Source: Sediminibacterium sp. C3 (GTDB lineage Bacteria; Bacteroidota; Bacteroidia; Chitinophagales; Chitinophagaceae). From it: 64,000 nt of DNA. The notes under the pieces were generated by a model that saw only the letters and a list, made by a program, of their open reading frames with translations, did not search any database and was not told the origin of the DNA. Shown in pieces: positions 1-9,066 of this stretch (position 1 is the first letter of the stretch; every line of letters begins with the position of its first letter). The translations under genes were made by a program, and so were the position numbers. Location: positions 1,260,464-1,324,463 of the forward strand of contig NZ_KI669560.1 of assembly GCF_000508085.1 (NCBI RefSeq), in the 5' to 3' direction.

Positions 1-677
1 TAGACGTACCTGCTTATAAAATTGCATCTTTTGAAATTACAGATATTCCATTGATTGAATATGTAGCATCCAAAGGAAAACCAATCATTATATCTACAGG
101 AATTGCTGAATTGGAAGATATAGAATTAGCCTTAGACGCTTGTAGAAGGATGGGAAACAATGACATCGCTTTGTTAAAGTGTACTTCAAGTTATCCTGCG
201 CCCATTAATGAGGCAAATATGGTTATGGTAAAAGATTTAGCAGAACGATTTAATGTAATTAGTGGTTTGTCAGACCATACCATGGGAGTAACTGTTCCTG
301 TTGTAGCTACTTGTTTTGGTGCTAAAATAATTGAAAAGCATTTCATTTTGGACAGATCAATTGGTGGTCCGGATGCTTCATTTTCTATGAATGAAGAAGA
401 GTTCACAGCTATGGTTAAAGCGGTTCGTGAAGCTGAAAATGCTATAGGGGTAATTGATTATACTTTGACAGAAAAACAACTAAAAGGGAAAGATTTTTCA
501 AGATCTTTATATGTGGTTGAAGATATGAATGCTGGTGATATTGTTACTGAAAAAAATGTGCGTTCGATTAGACCTGGATTTGGGTTGCACCCTAAACATT
601 ATAACGAAATATTAGGTAAAAAAGTTTTGGAAAATATCAAAAAGGGTACCAGGTTAGATCAAAACTCAATTAGTTAA
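1..677 (+). CDS. pseI: Pseudaminic acid synthase PseI, 3' part (5' end outside window)
   Basis: The reading frame is already open at base 3 (DVPAYKIASFEIT...), so the gene starts upstream of the window and about 224 residues are visible. PseI is a NeuB-family enzyme that condenses a 2,4-diacetamido-trideoxyhexose with phosphoenolpyruvate to make pseudaminic acid in the cytoplasm. The visible part holds the second half of the NeuB TIM barrel (LLKCTSSYPAP, GLSDHTMG, EKHFILDRS) and a C-terminal SAF/antifreeze-like domain in about the last 60 residues (SLYVVEDMNAGD, SIRPGFGLHPKHY). The GLHPKxY and RSLYVV wording favours PseI over NeuB or LegI. The next gene starts inside the stop codon (TAATG), so they are co-transcribed. 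The other pse genes would have to lie upstream. Confidence 0.9.
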   Translation, partial: DVPAYKIASFEITDIPLIEYVASKGKPIIISTGIAELEDIELALDACRRMGNNDIALLKCTSSYPAPINEANMVMVKDLAERFNVISGLSDHTMGVTVPVVATCFGAKIIEKHFILDRSIGGPDASFSMNEEEFTAMVKAVREAENAIGVIDYTLTEKQLKGKDFSRSLYVVEDMNAGDIVTEKNVRSIRPGFGLHPKHYNEILGKKVLENIKKGTRLDQNSIS

Positions 678-2020
678 TGAAGCCAAAAATTCTTTTTTTT
701 GCAAGGGATTATCAATCTTTTTTTTTCCCGTTATTAAAATCTGATAAATACGACTCAATTTATATTGTAAAAACTATTCAAGAGAAGAAGAATGTTTTAA
801 AGAATGGAGGCGATAATGTTTTTTGTTTTGAGGAAGAATTCGAATACTTGAACACCAACTTTTTATTAGAATCTTATTTAGAATATTCCTATGGCTGTGA
901 TAGGTTTTATAAAGGATTAAGCTTATTAGAACGTGAACAAATTTTAAAAAAAGAAATTTCATTTGTCCGAAGTATATTAGAACGTTTTGAGCCTAAATAT
1001 ATAATTAATGAGACTGTAGCAATTGAACTAGCAGAGGTATTAGCGATTGAAGCAAAAAAACTAAATATTAAATATTTGTCGTGGATGAGTTTTCCCAAAA
1101 AAAACACATTTTATTGGCAAGAAAATCCATTTCATAACTCACTAAAGAAAAGTCTAGATAAAATAATTCCAACAGAAAAGGAACTGAGTGAAGCTCAATT
1201 GTTTATTGATGGAATCAAAGATGGTTTAATTAAACCATTTTATGTTGAAAAAACAAGCAAAAGAACTTCAATATTTAAATTATTTCAATTAGTAAAATCC
1301 TTATTGCTTGAAATGATTATTTTTATCACAAACTCAAAATTAAAACGAAAAGTTATTTTAGGTGGTTCGTTGAGTCTTAAGTTCAGAGATTTAAAGTTAT
1401 TCGCTAATTCACTTTTTTATAGTCACTTTTATGATAATATCGATGATTTTAATGATAAGGAATTAATATTCTATCCGCTTCATTTTGAACCCGAAGCTTT
1501 ATTATTTTACATGGCTTATTTTTTTGACAATCAGGTCACTGTAATTGAAAATGCATTAAAATGTTTAAATCAAAATCAATTTCTCGTTGTCAAAGAACAT
1601 CCACAGCAATTAGGGATGTTATTGGAAAAAAGATTTAGGAAAATTAAGCAGAGGTATCCAAATTTGCTGTTTATTAGAGGTGAAGAAAAAACAGTTCAAG
1701 TAATTAATAAGTGCACTGTGGTGATTACCTTAGGAAGTACCGCTGGGTTTGAAGCAATTGCTTTAGGAAAAAAAGTAATTAATTTAGGACGTATTTTTTA
1801 TGATTCCTTTGAAGGCGTAAATAATTGTAAATCTTTTGAAGAAGTATACGATTTATTTCGAGGAAATAAGTTGTTTAATAAACAGGAAAATTTCGAAATA
1901 TTTGTTGCAAAAATGCTACAGTATGTAAACAAGGGCAATCCTTTTCCTCATTCTGATTTGTATTCTGATTCGAATATAGAATTGGTTAGAAAAGCTATCG
2001 AAAATGAGCTTATTAAATAA
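677..2020 (+). CDS. Capsule polysaccharide biosynthesis-type glycosyltransferase
   Basis: A 447-residue cytosolic protein with the two C-terminal signatures of the KpsS/KpsC-like capsule synthesis superfamily (PF05159-like): an HFEPEA box near residue 267 and a GSTAGFEAIALGKKV box near residue 352, followed by GRIFYDSFEGV. Members use nucleotide sugars, classically CMP-Kdo. The N-terminal 250 residues show no motif I recognise. Its ATG overlaps the pseI stop codon by one base. That placement makes transfer of pseudaminic acid a reasonable hypothesis, but this is inference from position and family only. The alternative is a transferase for another sugar of the same polymer. Confidence 0.7.
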   Translation: MKPKILFFARDYQSFFFPLLKSDKYDSIYIVKTIQEKKNVLKNGGDNVFCFEEEFEYLNTNFLLESYLEYSYGCDRFYKGLSLLEREQILKKEISFVRSILERFEPKYIINETVAIELAEVLAIEAKKLNIKYLSWMSFPKKNTFYWQENPFHNSLKKSLDKIIPTEKELSEAQLFIDGIKDGLIKPFYVEKTSKRTSIFKLFQLVKSLLLEMIIFITNSKLKRKVILGGSLSLKFRDLKLFANSLFYSHFYDNIDDFNDKELIFYPLHFEPEALLFYMAYFFDNQVTVIENALKCLNQNQFLVVKEHPQQLGMLLEKRFRKIKQRYPNLLFIRGEEKTVQVINKCTVVITLGSTAGFEAIALGKKVINLGRIFYDSFEGVNNCKSFEEVYDLFRGNKLFNKQENFEIFVAKMLQYVNKGNPFPHSDLYSDSNIELVRKAIENELIK

Positions 2021-2999
2021 AATAGTCGGACGTTTCACAAACTATTTTGAGAAATTGTGGCTTTTCTATATTAGATTTTCGCTTGGGAAAAAATTGGAAT
2101 TGGGGGCATTATCAAAGGTGAGGCAATCATCAAGGATTCAGAGTTTTGGAACTGGAACAATCAAAATCGGCTCATATTTTTACATCGGATATAACTCTGA
2201 ATTGTATGTATGGAATAAGCATCTAATTATTGGGAACAATACCTCCATTAATGATAATTGTAAAATTTACGGTGAAGTATCCATAGGTTCAAACTGCTTG
2301 TTTGCATCCAATATTTTTGTTTCCTCAGGTTCGCATACATATGATCATTCTCCGTTTTTACCAATCAAAGCGCAGGATAAGTTAGTCGGTTTAAATTCTC
2401 AAGTGATTATTGAAGATGATTGCTGGATAGGACATGGAGTAGTCATTATGCCAGGTGTGTATATAGGAAAAGGTTCAATTATTGGCTCCAATTCAGTTGT
2501 TACAAAGAATATTTATCCCTATACCATCTGTGCAGGAGCACCCTCAAAAGAAATAGGAAAACGTATCGATTTTTCAAATTCATTCATCGGATTAAGCAGC
2601 AGCGTACCAGAACATTGGCCATTTTTTTATAGGGGAATTGACTATCGCCAGTTTGAATTAGCAGAAACATTGCCTGATGGTATTGCAGTAGTGAACGACG
2701 TTTCAGTGTATCTTCTCGCAAGGGAATTTTGTAATGGTGTTACAATATCAGGAATAGCCAATGTATCATTGCAGTTCGAAGTATATGTGAATAATCTTAA
2801 ATCTGAGATAATAAGTGTTAATAAGGGAGAATTCAACATTGAGGTGTACACTATCCTTTCACATAAGCATATTCTTGATGAATTCATAAACCTTCCAGCT
2901 AATATAAAAAGTAACTTTAATGTAGTTATAATCAAAACTTTGGAGGTTAATCAATCAAATGCAGAATTATTCAAAGTTAGTTCAATTATTCTGATATGA
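2004..2999 (+). CDS. Hexapeptide-repeat acyltransferase with unrecognised C-terminal domain
   Basis: A 331-residue protein. Residues ~45-190 form a left-handed beta-helix O-acyltransferase (LbH/DapH-like) with repeats such as IGNNTSI, IGSNCLF and IGKGSIIGSNSVV, a catalytic-type histidine in SSGSHTYDHSP, and the closing phrase AGAPSKEIGKRI. Such enzymes acetylate sugars or aminosugar nucleotides. From about residue 195 to the end there is a beta-rich stretch of ~135 residues (starting near SSSVPEHWPFFYRG) that ordinary ~200-residue family members lack and that I do not recognise. It overlaps the upstream gene by 17 bases and ends in an ATGA overlap with the flippase gene, so the genes are translationally coupled. 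Confidence 0.8.
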   Translation: MSLLNKIVGRFTNYFEKLWLFYIRFSLGKKLELGALSKVRQSSRIQSFGTGTIKIGSYFYIGYNSELYVWNKHLIIGNNTSINDNCKIYGEVSIGSNCLFASNIFVSSGSHTYDHSPFLPIKAQDKLVGLNSQVIIEDDCWIGHGVVIMPGVYIGKGSIIGSNSVVTKNIYPYTICAGAPSKEIGKRIDFSNSFIGLSSSVPEHWPFFYRGIDYRQFELAETLPDGIAVVNDVSVYLLAREFCNGVTISGIANVSLQFEVYVNNLKSEIISVNKGEFNIEVYTILSHKHILDEFINLPANIKSNFNVVIIKTLEVNQSNAELFKVSSIILI

Positions 3000-4216
3000 C
3001 ATTTTTGGACTTAATTTTCAATCCTAAATCAAAGTTTATAGTAATAACCTTTCTTGTTAGTGTAATTGGCTTTTTTAAAAGCTTTATTATCTTAAAAATT
3101 TTTGATCTTGAAGCGTTAGGGTTGGTTACTTTATCACAGACAATCGTCACTTCAATATCATTATTGCAACTTGGTGTAGTTACAGGAGGATACAGACTGT
3201 TTTCATATAAGAAAGAGTTCGTACTTAATGGCGTTAATTCTGCAGTTTTAGTGTTTTTTATACTGCTGAGTATTTTACTGATAATAGGAGGTTTTTTTGT
3301 AAAGCTTTTATTAAAACCAGGAATAGACACGTTGGTTATTCTTTTTTTTATAGTGATTGGAATTATTTCTCTTTATGCAAATTGGGTAACCTGTAAATTA
3401 TTAGGGATAAAGAACATTGCCTTATTAAATAAGGCTCAACTTGCATCTGCGATTGTATCGTTTATTGTTACTGGGTTTGCATTTTATTTTGGTCTTTTGG
3501 CAGTTTTTTTAGGTATTATTCTTCAGCCTATAATTTTAATACTTGTTATATATATTGCTGTTCCATCTTTACGACCAGTATATAATTTAAAAAGTTTCAA
3601 AAAAATTATTTTGAAAGTCATTGCACTTGGATTCATCCCATACCTTACTACGGCCTTGAATTATCTAAATACCCAATTAGGGAGATGGGTTATTACAATT
3701 AGTTTAGGGACGATTTTTCTGGGTAAAACCTTTTTGGTGACACTATTCATATCATTGGTAAGTGTATTTCCAGTAGCTGTAAGTAACCTCTTTTTTCCTT
3801 CTATAATTGAGAAATTTGAAATGAATTTGAAAGAAGAAGTGATCTTATCGTTGAAACGTCAATTTCTATTATTGTTTATTTATTTTTTAGGAGTAACTTT
3901 ATTTACATTACTTCTAGCGAAGGTGCTAGTTTCCTATTTTTTCCCAAAGCATCTTGATTCAGTATATCTTATTTATGCAATAATTCCTTGTGTTATACTT
4001 CTGAATCTAAGTAGTCCTGCCATTATATTTTTTAATGCAGCAAAGAAATTTAAACAGATTCTCGTTGGAAGTATCGTTTCGGTACTTTCTTATATTATTC
4101 TTTTGATGTTGTATATTGCTTTCTTTAGAACCAAAATTGTTGGATTTTTAGTAATTGAAAGCATTGCAGCCTCTTTTTTTTTCTATACAATAGCTATTAT
4201 TTTTTTTACTTCTTAA
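2996..4216 (+). CDS. Polysaccharide flippase, Wzx/MATE-like
   Basis: A 406-residue, very hydrophobic protein with about twelve predicted membrane segments and little else, fitting the Wzx/PST branch of the MOP superfamily that flips undecaprenyl-linked repeat units across the inner membrane. Family-like features are the N-terminal segment with GFFKSFIILKIFDLEALG, the GVVTGGYRLFSYKKE loop and a C-terminal pair of hairpins. It begins in an ATGA overlap with the acyltransferase gene. It is one of two flippases in the window (the other lies at 38189-39472), in keeping with two separate polymers. Confidence 0.8.
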   Translation: MTFLDLIFNPKSKFIVITFLVSVIGFFKSFIILKIFDLEALGLVTLSQTIVTSISLLQLGVVTGGYRLFSYKKEFVLNGVNSAVLVFFILLSILLIIGGFFVKLLLKPGIDTLVILFFIVIGIISLYANWVTCKLLGIKNIALLNKAQLASAIVSFIVTGFAFYFGLLAVFLGIILQPIILILVIYIAVPSLRPVYNLKSFKKIILKVIALGFIPYLTTALNYLNTQLGRWVITISLGTIFLGKTFLVTLFISLVSVFPVAVSNLFFPSIIEKFEMNLKEEVILSLKRQFLLLFIYFLGVTLFTLLLAKVLVSYFFPKHLDSVYLIYAIIPCVILLNLSSPAIIFFNAAKKFKQILVGSIVSVLSYIILLMLYIAFFRTKIVGFLVIESIAASFFFYTIAIIFFTS

Positions 4217-4228
4217 AAACTTATAGAC

Positions 4229-5122
4229 ATGCTAACCAGAATATTTAAAAAAGCAGGTTTCGTTATCCAGCGTAATTTTTACAATGTTCAAATAAGAAAT
4301 TTATTGTCTGGGATTGTCAAAATTTTTCTTCCTATTGGAAGTCGAAACGAAGGAATCGAGTATCTCAATATTAATCGAACCGAAAATGAAATAGCCGATG
4401 ACCTCAAACAATATGGATTCTCTAATCTTGGACTAGTCATTTCTAACGATAAAATCACTTCAATATTTGAAAAGCTCAGTAAGTTAAAAAGCTATGATAC
4501 GAATAGGTCAGGTCATCCAATTGTAGATTTAAATAACCCAGACGATGAAACTCAGCTAGCACATTATACCCGAACAGACTTGTCAAATTTTGAAGAGGTT
4601 CTGATGATTGCAAATGATTCAAAGATTTTGAATGTTGTTACGAGTTATTTTGGAGCTAAACCAACCATATCTAATATAAATTGTTGGTGGTCGTTTAGTG
4701 GCAGACAGTCTGCCAAGGAAGCTCAGTTCTTTCATCGAGATATGGATGACTATAAGTTTTTGAAAATGTTTATCTATTTAACAGATGTTACGGAAGACAG
4801 TGGGCCGCATATCTATGTAAAAGGATCGCATAAGTCTAACAAACTTGCTCAGCTTAAGAGGTTTAGTGATCAGGAGGTAATAGATCAGTATGGGGATGAA
4901 GAGATATTGACACTTGTTTATCCGAAAGGTTATGGTTTTATTGAGGACACGTATGGCATACATAAGGGGCAACTACCTTCAAACGGCAGAAGATTATTAC
5001 TTCAGATTCAGTATTCATACCTTCCATTATTTGTGGAAAAATACGAGCCTGTGAAAAGCAACAATGTTGAGAGAATGGGTTTAGATCCTTATATTAACAG
5101 ACTTATAGTTCAACAGAAATAA
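4229..5122 (+). CDS. Phytanoyl-CoA dioxygenase (PhyH)-like Fe(II)/2-oxoglutarate oxygenase
   Basis: A 297-residue soluble protein with the HxD...H iron-binding pattern of PhyH-family oxygenases: HRD near residues 169-171 in FFHRDMDDYKFLK, then a distal histidine near residue 245 in DTYGIHKG, and an arginine shortly after (NGRRLLLQ) of the kind that binds 2-oxoglutarate. SGPHIYVKGSHKSN is also typical. The family hydroxylates diverse small molecules; inside a glycan cluster a modified sugar, lipid or acyl group is likely, but the substrate cannot be read from sequence. It sits 12 bases after the flippase gene in the same operon. Confidence 0.75.
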   Translation: MLTRIFKKAGFVIQRNFYNVQIRNLLSGIVKIFLPIGSRNEGIEYLNINRTENEIADDLKQYGFSNLGLVISNDKITSIFEKLSKLKSYDTNRSGHPIVDLNNPDDETQLAHYTRTDLSNFEEVLMIANDSKILNVVTSYFGAKPTISNINCWWSFSGRQSAKEAQFFHRDMDDYKFLKMFIYLTDVTEDSGPHIYVKGSHKSNKLAQLKRFSDQEVIDQYGDEEILTLVYPKGYGFIEDTYGIHKGQLPSNGRRLLLQIQYSYLPLFVEKYEPVKSNNVERMGLDPYINRLIVQQK

Positions 5123-5129
5123 GAACGCA

Positions 5130-5696
5130 TTGAATATATTTAGACTTTACGAATCTTTTTCCGGAATTTTTTGGGGGAACGTACTAAAGTATTTTTTTAA
5201 GGAACATGGTGATAAATTAAGGATTATTAAACCTCTAAAATTTATTAACATGAAGGGAATGTACTTTGGTGATTATGTACGTATAAATTCAGGCGGATGG
5301 CTTCAGGTTCATGATAATAACGGGGTGCTTAAGATTGGTTCCAGCTCAACGATAGGACATTTCAGTCATATATATGCTTATCGTGAAATTATTATTGGAG
5401 AAAGTGTTCTTATAGCTGATAAGGTCTATATTTCTGATTGCCTTCATGGATACACGAATGTTCAAGTGCCAATAATGCTTCAGGATTTGAAAGCGATTCA
5501 GAAGGTTTATATTGGAGATAATAGTTGGCTTGGAGAAAATGTAGTGGTTCTGGGCTCAAGAATTGGCAGGCATTGTATTATTGGTTCTAACAGTGTGGTA
5601 ACTAAAGATATTCCGGATTATAGCATAGCAGTTGGAATACCAGCAAGAGTGATAAAGAGATATAATTTGGAACTTCAAATCTGGGAAAAAATTTAA
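5130..5696 (+). CDS. Hexapeptide-repeat acyltransferase (LbH)
   Basis: 188 residues from a TTG start 7 bases after the preceding stop codon; the next in-frame ATG would remove the first ~40 residues. The repeats run from about residue 60 to 170 (IGSSSTIGHFSHI, IGESVLIADKVYI, IGDNSWLGENVVVLG, IGRHCIIGSNSVVTKDI), with a DCLHGYTN loop carrying the likely catalytic histidine and the closing phrase AVGIPARVIKRYN. This is a normal-length xenobiotic/LbH-type acetyltransferase and probably acetylates a sugar of the repeat unit. Confidence 0.8.
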   Translation: MNIFRLYESFSGIFWGNVLKYFFKEHGDKLRIIKPLKFINMKGMYFGDYVRINSGGWLQVHDNNGVLKIGSSSTIGHFSHIYAYREIIIGESVLIADKVYISDCLHGYTNVQVPIMLQDLKAIQKVYIGDNSWLGENVVVLGSRIGRHCIIGSNSVVTKDIPDYSIAVGIPARVIKRYNLELQIWEKI

Positions 5697-5708
5697 TTTA
5701 TAAAGAGT

Positions 5709-6857
5709 ATGGGAAAATTAGTTTTGATAACCGGCGGTGCTGGATTTATTGGTTCGAATTTGGCACTTAAGCTTCTTGCTAAAGGTTATAGAGTAAGGAT
5801 TTTAGATAATTTGTCGCCTCAGATTCATGGTGCTAATCCTGAGGTTACGTCCTTCCTGTATGGAACAATAAAGAATAAATGTGAGTTCATACTCGGATCA
5901 GTTATTAATGACAAAGATATTGCGACCGCAATGAGTGGGGTGAACTATGTGATTCACTTAGCTGCAGAAACTGGAACAGGTCAGTCAATGTATCAGATTG
6001 CAAAGTATGTTGAAATAAATTCGATTGGCACAGCTAAATTGTTAGACTACATAGTTAATCACAAAAATGAAGTTGAGAAGTTTATTATTGCATCTTCAAG
6101 GTCTATCTACGGTGAAGGCAAATATTATTCTGCTGAGCTCGGGAAATTTGTTTTTCCTTTATCTAGGTCACCTCAGCAGTTAGAAGCCGGAGATTTTGAT
6201 GTTAAATATAACGGGGTCAATTCTCCTTTGAGTCTTTGTGCAACTGATGAGGATTCAGCAATTAATACGGAATCATTATATGCTGTAACTAAATTTAATC
6301 AAGAGCAAATGGCTCTTACTGTTTGCAAGTCAATTGGGATCTCTTGTGTAGCATTTCGTTATCAAAATGTATATGGACCAGGCCAGTCGCTGATTAATCC
6401 TTACACTGGAATATTGGCAATATTCTCTTCACTAATAAATAGTGGGAGTACAATCAGAATATTTGAGGATGGATTAGAGAGTAGAGACTTTGTATATATT
6501 GACGATGTAACGGATGCTACTATTATGGGGATGGAAGCCAATATTTTTAATGAGGTGTTCAATATTGGGTATGGAGAGCCTATAAGCGTCATTAGGGTAG
6601 CTAATACATTAATGGACTGTTATAATAGAAAAACAGAGATGATTATTACTGGTGAATTCAGACTTGGTGACATACGGCACAACTATGCTGATATTACAAA
6701 AATCAAAAAGGTTCTTGGGTTTACTCCGAAAATCAATTTTGAGGAAGGAATCAGAAAATTTGCAAGTTGGGTAAAGATTCAAAGACCGGTAAGTTCCTCA
6801 TCCGAAAGTTATGAAAGATCTCTTGAGGAACTGAGAGAAAAGGGATTAATGAAATAG
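5709..6857 (+). CDS. NAD-dependent sugar epimerase/dehydratase (extended SDR)
   Basis: A 382-residue extended SDR. The nucleotide-binding GGAGFIGSN motif is at residues ~8-16, the active-site serine region at SSRSIYGEG, and YAVTKFNQ supplies the Tyr/Lys pair near residues 191/195. The ~45-residue insert between the serine and the YxxxK (KFVFPLSRSP...) and the CATDEDS phrase resemble dTDP-L-rhamnose 4-epimerases (WbiB/Tll-like), so a 6-deoxy-hexose epimerase is a fair guess but not proven. It lies 12 bases after the acyltransferase gene and is co-directional with its neighbours. Confidence 0.75.
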   Translation: MGKLVLITGGAGFIGSNLALKLLAKGYRVRILDNLSPQIHGANPEVTSFLYGTIKNKCEFILGSVINDKDIATAMSGVNYVIHLAAETGTGQSMYQIAKYVEINSIGTAKLLDYIVNHKNEVEKFIIASSRSIYGEGKYYSAELGKFVFPLSRSPQQLEAGDFDVKYNGVNSPLSLCATDEDSAINTESLYAVTKFNQEQMALTVCKSIGISCVAFRYQNVYGPGQSLINPYTGILAIFSSLINSGSTIRIFEDGLESRDFVYIDDVTDATIMGMEANIFNEVFNIGYGEPISVIRVANTLMDCYNRKTEMIITGEFRLGDIRHNYADITKIKKVLGFTPKINFEEGIRKFASWVKIQRPVSSSSESYERSLEELREKGLMK

Positions 6858-6863
6858 GTATCT

Positions 6864-7850
6864 ATGAGTGATAAGAACATCCTTTTTATTGGGCCGATAT
6901 TTCACGACTATCATAAAAAAATTATACACCAATTAGAAGAATCAGGGTATATCGTTACGTTTGTACCTGATTTCTCTCGTGACATAGTTTACTTCTTTCT
7001 AAAGTCATTTTTCCCATTGTATCTCTCTAAGTACTGTATCAACAAGAGTAAAGATTTGCTCGGAGACATTAAAGTTGTGGAATTTGACAGGGTCTTTGTT
7101 GTAAAAGGAGAAGGATTCTCAAATTGTTTCTGGAAGGACCTGAGAACCAAATATAAGTTGGCTAAATTTTATTTGTATCAATGGGATTCCTTAGCTAATT
7201 ATAGGTATGAAAATATTTTGCAATATTTTGATCATTGTTATTCTTTTGATAGTATTGATGTTATTCAACTAAATCAAGAGAAGTTAAAATATCTTCCATT
7301 ATTCTATGATGACAGTCTTTCTTCTCAGCATCTGGATAAATCATATGATTATGATATTACATTTATTGGTGGTGTAACCCTAGAGCGATACTACTGGCTT
7401 ACCGACTTCAAATATAAATGTGATAAGATAGGTTTGAATGTCCATCTGTTTATGTACCTTCCTTTCTTTACTTACATGAGTCTCGTAATAAGGGGTAAGG
7501 TTATTAATTTCAATAAGATCCATTTCAGACCAATTTCTTTACAACAGATTAAGGATATTTATTCCAGGACAAATACGATTATAGATATCCACAGTCCCAA
7601 ACAAAGCGGACTAACCATGCGCACATTTGAAGCACTTGGTTCCGGCAAAAAGTTAATGACCACTAACTTCAATATAACGAAAGAGCCTTTTTTTAACACT
7701 GATTATATTTTCACATTCAAATTATTGGATGATATTAAGCCAAAAGAAATCATTGACTTTGTAAGAAGCAATAGGAATAGAATTAGTCTAGATCAATATA
7801 AGCTTAGCTCATGGCTGAATAACATATTTAATGTACCAGCTGAATCTTAA
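6864..7850 (+). CDS. Glycosyltransferase, CgeB / GT1-like
   Basis: A 328-residue cytosolic protein. The N terminus (NILFIGPIFHDYHKKI) has the start of a GT-B Rossmann domain, YDITFIGGV begins the linker to the second domain, and HSPKQSGLTMRTFEALGSGKKL near residue 250 is the donor-site motif of the CgeB-like group (PF13524-like). These enzymes transfer a sugar from a nucleotide donor to the growing lipid-linked repeat. The 3' end overlaps the polymerase gene by 20 bases. Confidence 0.65.
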   Translation: MSDKNILFIGPIFHDYHKKIIHQLEESGYIVTFVPDFSRDIVYFFLKSFFPLYLSKYCINKSKDLLGDIKVVEFDRVFVVKGEGFSNCFWKDLRTKYKLAKFYLYQWDSLANYRYENILQYFDHCYSFDSIDVIQLNQEKLKYLPLFYDDSLSSQHLDKSYDYDITFIGGVTLERYYWLTDFKYKCDKIGLNVHLFMYLPFFTYMSLVIRGKVINFNKIHFRPISLQQIKDIYSRTNTIIDIHSPKQSGLTMRTFEALGSGKKLMTTNFNITKEPFFNTDYIFTFKLLDDIKPKEIIDFVRSNRNRISLDQYKLSSWLNNIFNVPAES

Positions 7851-9066
7851 AAGGTTAATAATAAAAGTGTTAGTATTTCTCCTTGTCCTAAGCAGTGGAG
7901 GGATATTGCATATTGTGTTTGGTGCAATTCTCAGTCCTCTTTTTTATTTACTTCTCTGTGTATTGTATGTAAAATATAATCATGGATTTCATAGAGATTT
8001 ATTGATCAGATTGGGAATTTCTCAGTTAATAGTAGGAGCATTCATGGCTCTCAATTGGATTATTGTGCCTTTTTACAATGACTTATGGTTTTATGTAAAG
8101 CTGTATCTCAGGATAACATCGGTGAATATTTTTCTTATGTACCTCTTGAATGAAAAAGAAGATATTCAAAGACATCTATTCGGAGTAATGAAATTCATAT
8201 CGTGGCATGCAGTAATTAACTTTGTGCTTGCCCCTTTATTCATTCTGATAGCCTATCGCTATGAAAATGAAATTAATGTAAACACTTTACTCTTCATATT
8301 TAATTACGAATCTCTTATTACATTTGGGCCATTGGAATTGTTTAGGAATCAATCGTTTTTTTGGGAACCGGGAATTCTGCAGATTTACCTGAACATTTTG
8401 TTTTATCTTTCTGTTTTCGTATTCGACAGTAAGTTCTACCGCTGGCTTTCAGCATTGTTAATTATCTCAACATTTTCAACAACTGGGTTCATTATACTAG
8501 TTTTACAAATCTTATTCTTTTATTGGAAGTATTTATTTCACGGAAAGTCAGTATGGGGGCGATTGGTTTTATTATTGCTCATTCCTGTCATTTTTATTCT
8601 TGCTTATGAGAACGTGATGTTAAAGACAAAAGGAGATGGGGTGGCTTCATTTGATATGAGAACATATGACTTGCTGAATGCCGTAAACCTTATTAGGATT
8701 TTTCCCATGACAGGAATTGGTATGGATATGAATGTGTACAAAGAAATTCAGAGTGCCTATTTATCAAGCGATTTACCTGATTTCACCGTTAATGTTTTCG
8801 ATATGATAGGGGAGCGTGGAAATACAAATTCTACCATTATGTTATTTGCTTCAACTGGGCTGATATTAGGTGGTATTTACTATGTCACGTTATTAAAGCA
8901 ACATGTTTTTACAAAAAAAAAGGTTGTTGTGTTCCTAATTATTTTATTAGGAAACATGTCCGAACCGTTGCTTTTGGGAAATTTCTTTTTGTTATTTGTG
9001 TGTTCAACTTTTTACGGCCCAAAATTTTTTGAAAATAAGAATGAAAGTCTTGTATATTATCAATAA
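7831..9066 (+). CDS. O-antigen polymerase Wzy-like membrane protein
   Basis: A 411-residue protein with about ten hydrophobic segments and a large periplasmic loop between about residues 270 and 330 (TGIGMDMNVYKEIQ to MIGERGNTNSTIML), the layout of Wzy polymerases. Wzy proteins join repeat units in the periplasm and are poorly conserved, so the call rests on topology and on the Wzx gene in the same cluster. It starts inside the preceding glycosyltransferase gene and its 3' end overlaps the next glycosyltransferase by 26 bases. Confidence 0.65.
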   Translation: MYQLNLKRLIIKVLVFLLVLSSGGILHIVFGAILSPLFYLLLCVLYVKYNHGFHRDLLIRLGISQLIVGAFMALNWIIVPFYNDLWFYVKLYLRITSVNIFLMYLLNEKEDIQRHLFGVMKFISWHAVINFVLAPLFILIAYRYENEINVNTLLFIFNYESLITFGPLELFRNQSFFWEPGILQIYLNILFYLSVFVFDSKFYRWLSALLIISTFSTTGFIILVLQILFFYWKYLFHGKSVWGRLVLLLLIPVIFILAYENVMLKTKGDGVASFDMRTYDLLNAVNLIRIFPMTGIGMDMNVYKEIQSAYLSSDLPDFTVNVFDMIGERGNTNSTIMLFASTGLILGGIYYVTLLKQHVFTKKKVVVFLIILLGNMSEPLLLGNFFLLFVCSTFYGPKFFENKNESLVYYQ

